Source: Talaromyces rugulosus (lineage: Eukaryota > Ascomycota > Eurotiomycetes > Eurotiales > Trichocomaceae). From it: DNA of 64,000 nt. Position 1 is the stretch's first letter, and the number at the start of each line of letters is the position of its first letter. Shown here one piece after another: positions 63,033 through 64,000 of the stretch. The position numbers were made by a program, and so were the translations under genes. Location of the stretch: positions 1,922,001-1,986,000 of the forward strand of contig NC_049561.1 in the NCBI RefSeq assembly GCF_013368755.1. Direction: 5' to 3'. The notes beneath the pieces were generated by a model. The model was not told the origin of the DNA. It searched no databases and worked only from the letters and a program-made list of their open reading frames with translations.

Positions 63033-64000
63033 TTAGCGTTGATATCGCGGAAGGGCTTCGTCGCCCCTGGCATCTAGGCTGCTGATATGTTCTTCTTCAT
63101 CCAAGATTGGCGCTGTAGGAGCGGCACTTGGGGCAATATCATGATGGGTATTACCTTCGGGAGAAGATACCGGAGCACTAGCCTCCATCATGAGACGTTG
63201 TCGTTCAAGCTCATTTTTGTCGTCGGATTGTGAGTGCGTCGGATAGTCTGAAACACGTGGTTCGCTAGGACCTGGTACAATTGTGTCGACAGACATAGCT
63301 GATGACTGCGCAGTCGTGCCATTAACGACTTGTGTTTGAGGCCGATCGTCATAGTGGAATTCTTCTTCAGGAATGTCAGGTGCTGTGGGAGCGGATGCAA
63401 CTGTTGAGGGGCCCGGAACTCCTTCGTCGGGAGGCTGACTTGGTAAAAGCATGCTCTCTTCTCGCTGGAGTCGAGTTTTTTCGTCTTCAGGTTCATGAGA
63501 ACTCGGAGCCTGTACAGCCTCTCCTAAAGAATGGAATTGTTGATCATTGGCAGGAGGATATTCGTGCCAATACAAGTCATTTTCGTGGTCATGATAGTTG
63601 TTGTGTGGATAATATTCACCGTTGTCGTAAAAGCCCTCTTCATCTGTATACATATTATAATGGGCGTCGGAAGTATCGTAGTCTGCAGATTGAGGATTGG
63701 CAGCAGTGTCTGGAGCCGATGCGTTTTCGTCTACTTGCTGTTGCTGCCGTCGATTCGAATCGCGCGTCCCAACCACGACTTCAAACACCACAGCTACAAC
63801 CCCTTTTTCACGCCGAATTTGGTCTGTATCCAAAATATTGCCGGACCAATTCGATGTCACCGAGCTGTTACCTGTGTCAGAAAAGGAATGGACCTGGCCA
63901 CTGCTAGAGAAGTTGCTCCCTCCCGAGACCATGTTTAATCGGGGTAGAAAGCGATCCGAGGTAGCTAATTTGCCACGTAGATCAATCACTACTTCGACAT
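63033..64000 (-). CDS. Arrestin-like protein, C-terminal part (runs off window)
   Basis: Partial gene. The frame is open to the right edge, where it reads VEVVIDLRGKL, and ends at 63033. About 322 residues are visible. The first part (LRGKLATSDRFLPRLNM, then NILDTDQIRREKGVVAVVFE followed by VVVGTRDSNRR) looks like the last beta strands of a fungal alpha-arrestin domain. The rest is an acidic, Tyr/His/Pro-rich tail (DEEGFYDNGEYYPHNNYHDH) with the element LERQRLMMEASAP, and ends DEALPRYQR. LPRY is a possible LPxY site for a Rsp5-type ubiquitin ligase, as ART adaptors use PPxY/LPxY motifs for permease endocytosis. No PPxY is seen in the visible portion. The arrestin call is by pattern and needs the missing N-terminal half. 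Confidence 0.6.
   Translation of the reverse strand, partial: VEVVIDLRGKLATSDRFLPRLNMVSGGSNFSSSGQVHSFSDTGNSSVTSNWSGNILDTDQIRREKGVVAVVFEVVVGTRDSNRRQQQQVDENASAPDTAANPQSADYDTSDAHYNMYTDEEGFYDNGEYYPHNNYHDHENDLYWHEYPPANDQQFHSLGEAVQAPSSHEPEDEKTRLQREESMLLPSQPPDEGVPGPSTVASAPTAPDIPEEEFHYDDRPQTQVVNGTTAQSSAMSVDTIVPGPSEPRVSDYPTHSQSDDKNELERQRLMMEASAPVSSPEGNTHHDIAPSAAPTAPILDEEEHISSLDARGDEALPRYQR

Noticed and set aside
1..64000. CRISPR arrays, insertion sequences, integrons and other prokaryotic systems
   Set aside because: The sequence is a fungal nuclear chromosome. No spaced direct-repeat arrays or transposase domains were seen.

Overview
This is a stretch of nuclear chromosome from a filamentous ascomycete (Pezizomycotina, most likely Eurotiomycetes; genus not assignable by eye). 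The evidence is the gene content (MIZ-domain protein, HeLo-like protein, Zn2Cys6 regulator, fungal NSP1, BOI and ATG5 orthologs), short GT-AG introns of about 45-75 bases with CTAAC/CTGAC-type branch sites, microsatellite-rich AT-biased gaps, and a solitary dispersed 5S rRNA gene. I find 24 protein genes that look intact or nearly so, one partial gene at the right edge, and one 5S rRNA gene. Exon boundaries were read by eye and checked for reading phase. None is transcript-proven.

Layout. 1-1979 is non-coding. 1980-2563 (-) is a SCOC/Slo1-type short coiled-coil protein. About 3360-8020 is an AT-rich gene desert. 8022-23000 is a dense housekeeping block: NSP1 nucleoporin (-), a LAA2-like AP-1 accessory candidate (+), a PhyH-type dioxygenase (+), a MIZ/SP-RING protein (-) and the BOI1/Pob1-type SH3-SAM-PH polarity scaffold (+). 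23600-34000 carries TED1 (+), then four minus-strand genes in a row: an F-box/Cys-rich protein, DPH2, a maleylacetate reductase-like enzyme and JIP5. 34300-43400 is more accessory: a stand-alone HeLo-like protein (+), a secreted Ser/Thr-rich protein (-), a five-exon SDR (-), a membrane-anchored alpha/beta hydrolase (+) and a 75-residue two-exon gene (-). 43400-47500 is a gap holding the 5S rRNA gene. ATG5 (+) and a second SAM+PH protein (-) follow. After another gap of about 3.7 kb come a Zn2Cys6 regulator (+), MND1 (-), RRN10 (-), a CSA/Rad28 WD40 protein (+), a small disordered protein (-) and the C-terminal part of an arrestin-like protein (-, runs off the window).

The genes are mostly unrelated core functions: nuclear pore, GPI-anchor remodelling, diphthamide synthesis, ribosome biogenesis, Pol I transcription, autophagy, meiotic recombination and transcription-coupled repair. 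They do not form a metabolic cluster. The points most worth checking are the small genes recoverable only by splicing, two genes whose first intron splits off the ATG alone, the solo HeLo-like protein, two SAM+PH scaffolds 27 kb apart, a three-copy repeat in the LAA2-like protein, and the non-coding AT-rich and palindromic gaps. I saw no convincing wholly new multi-gene system.
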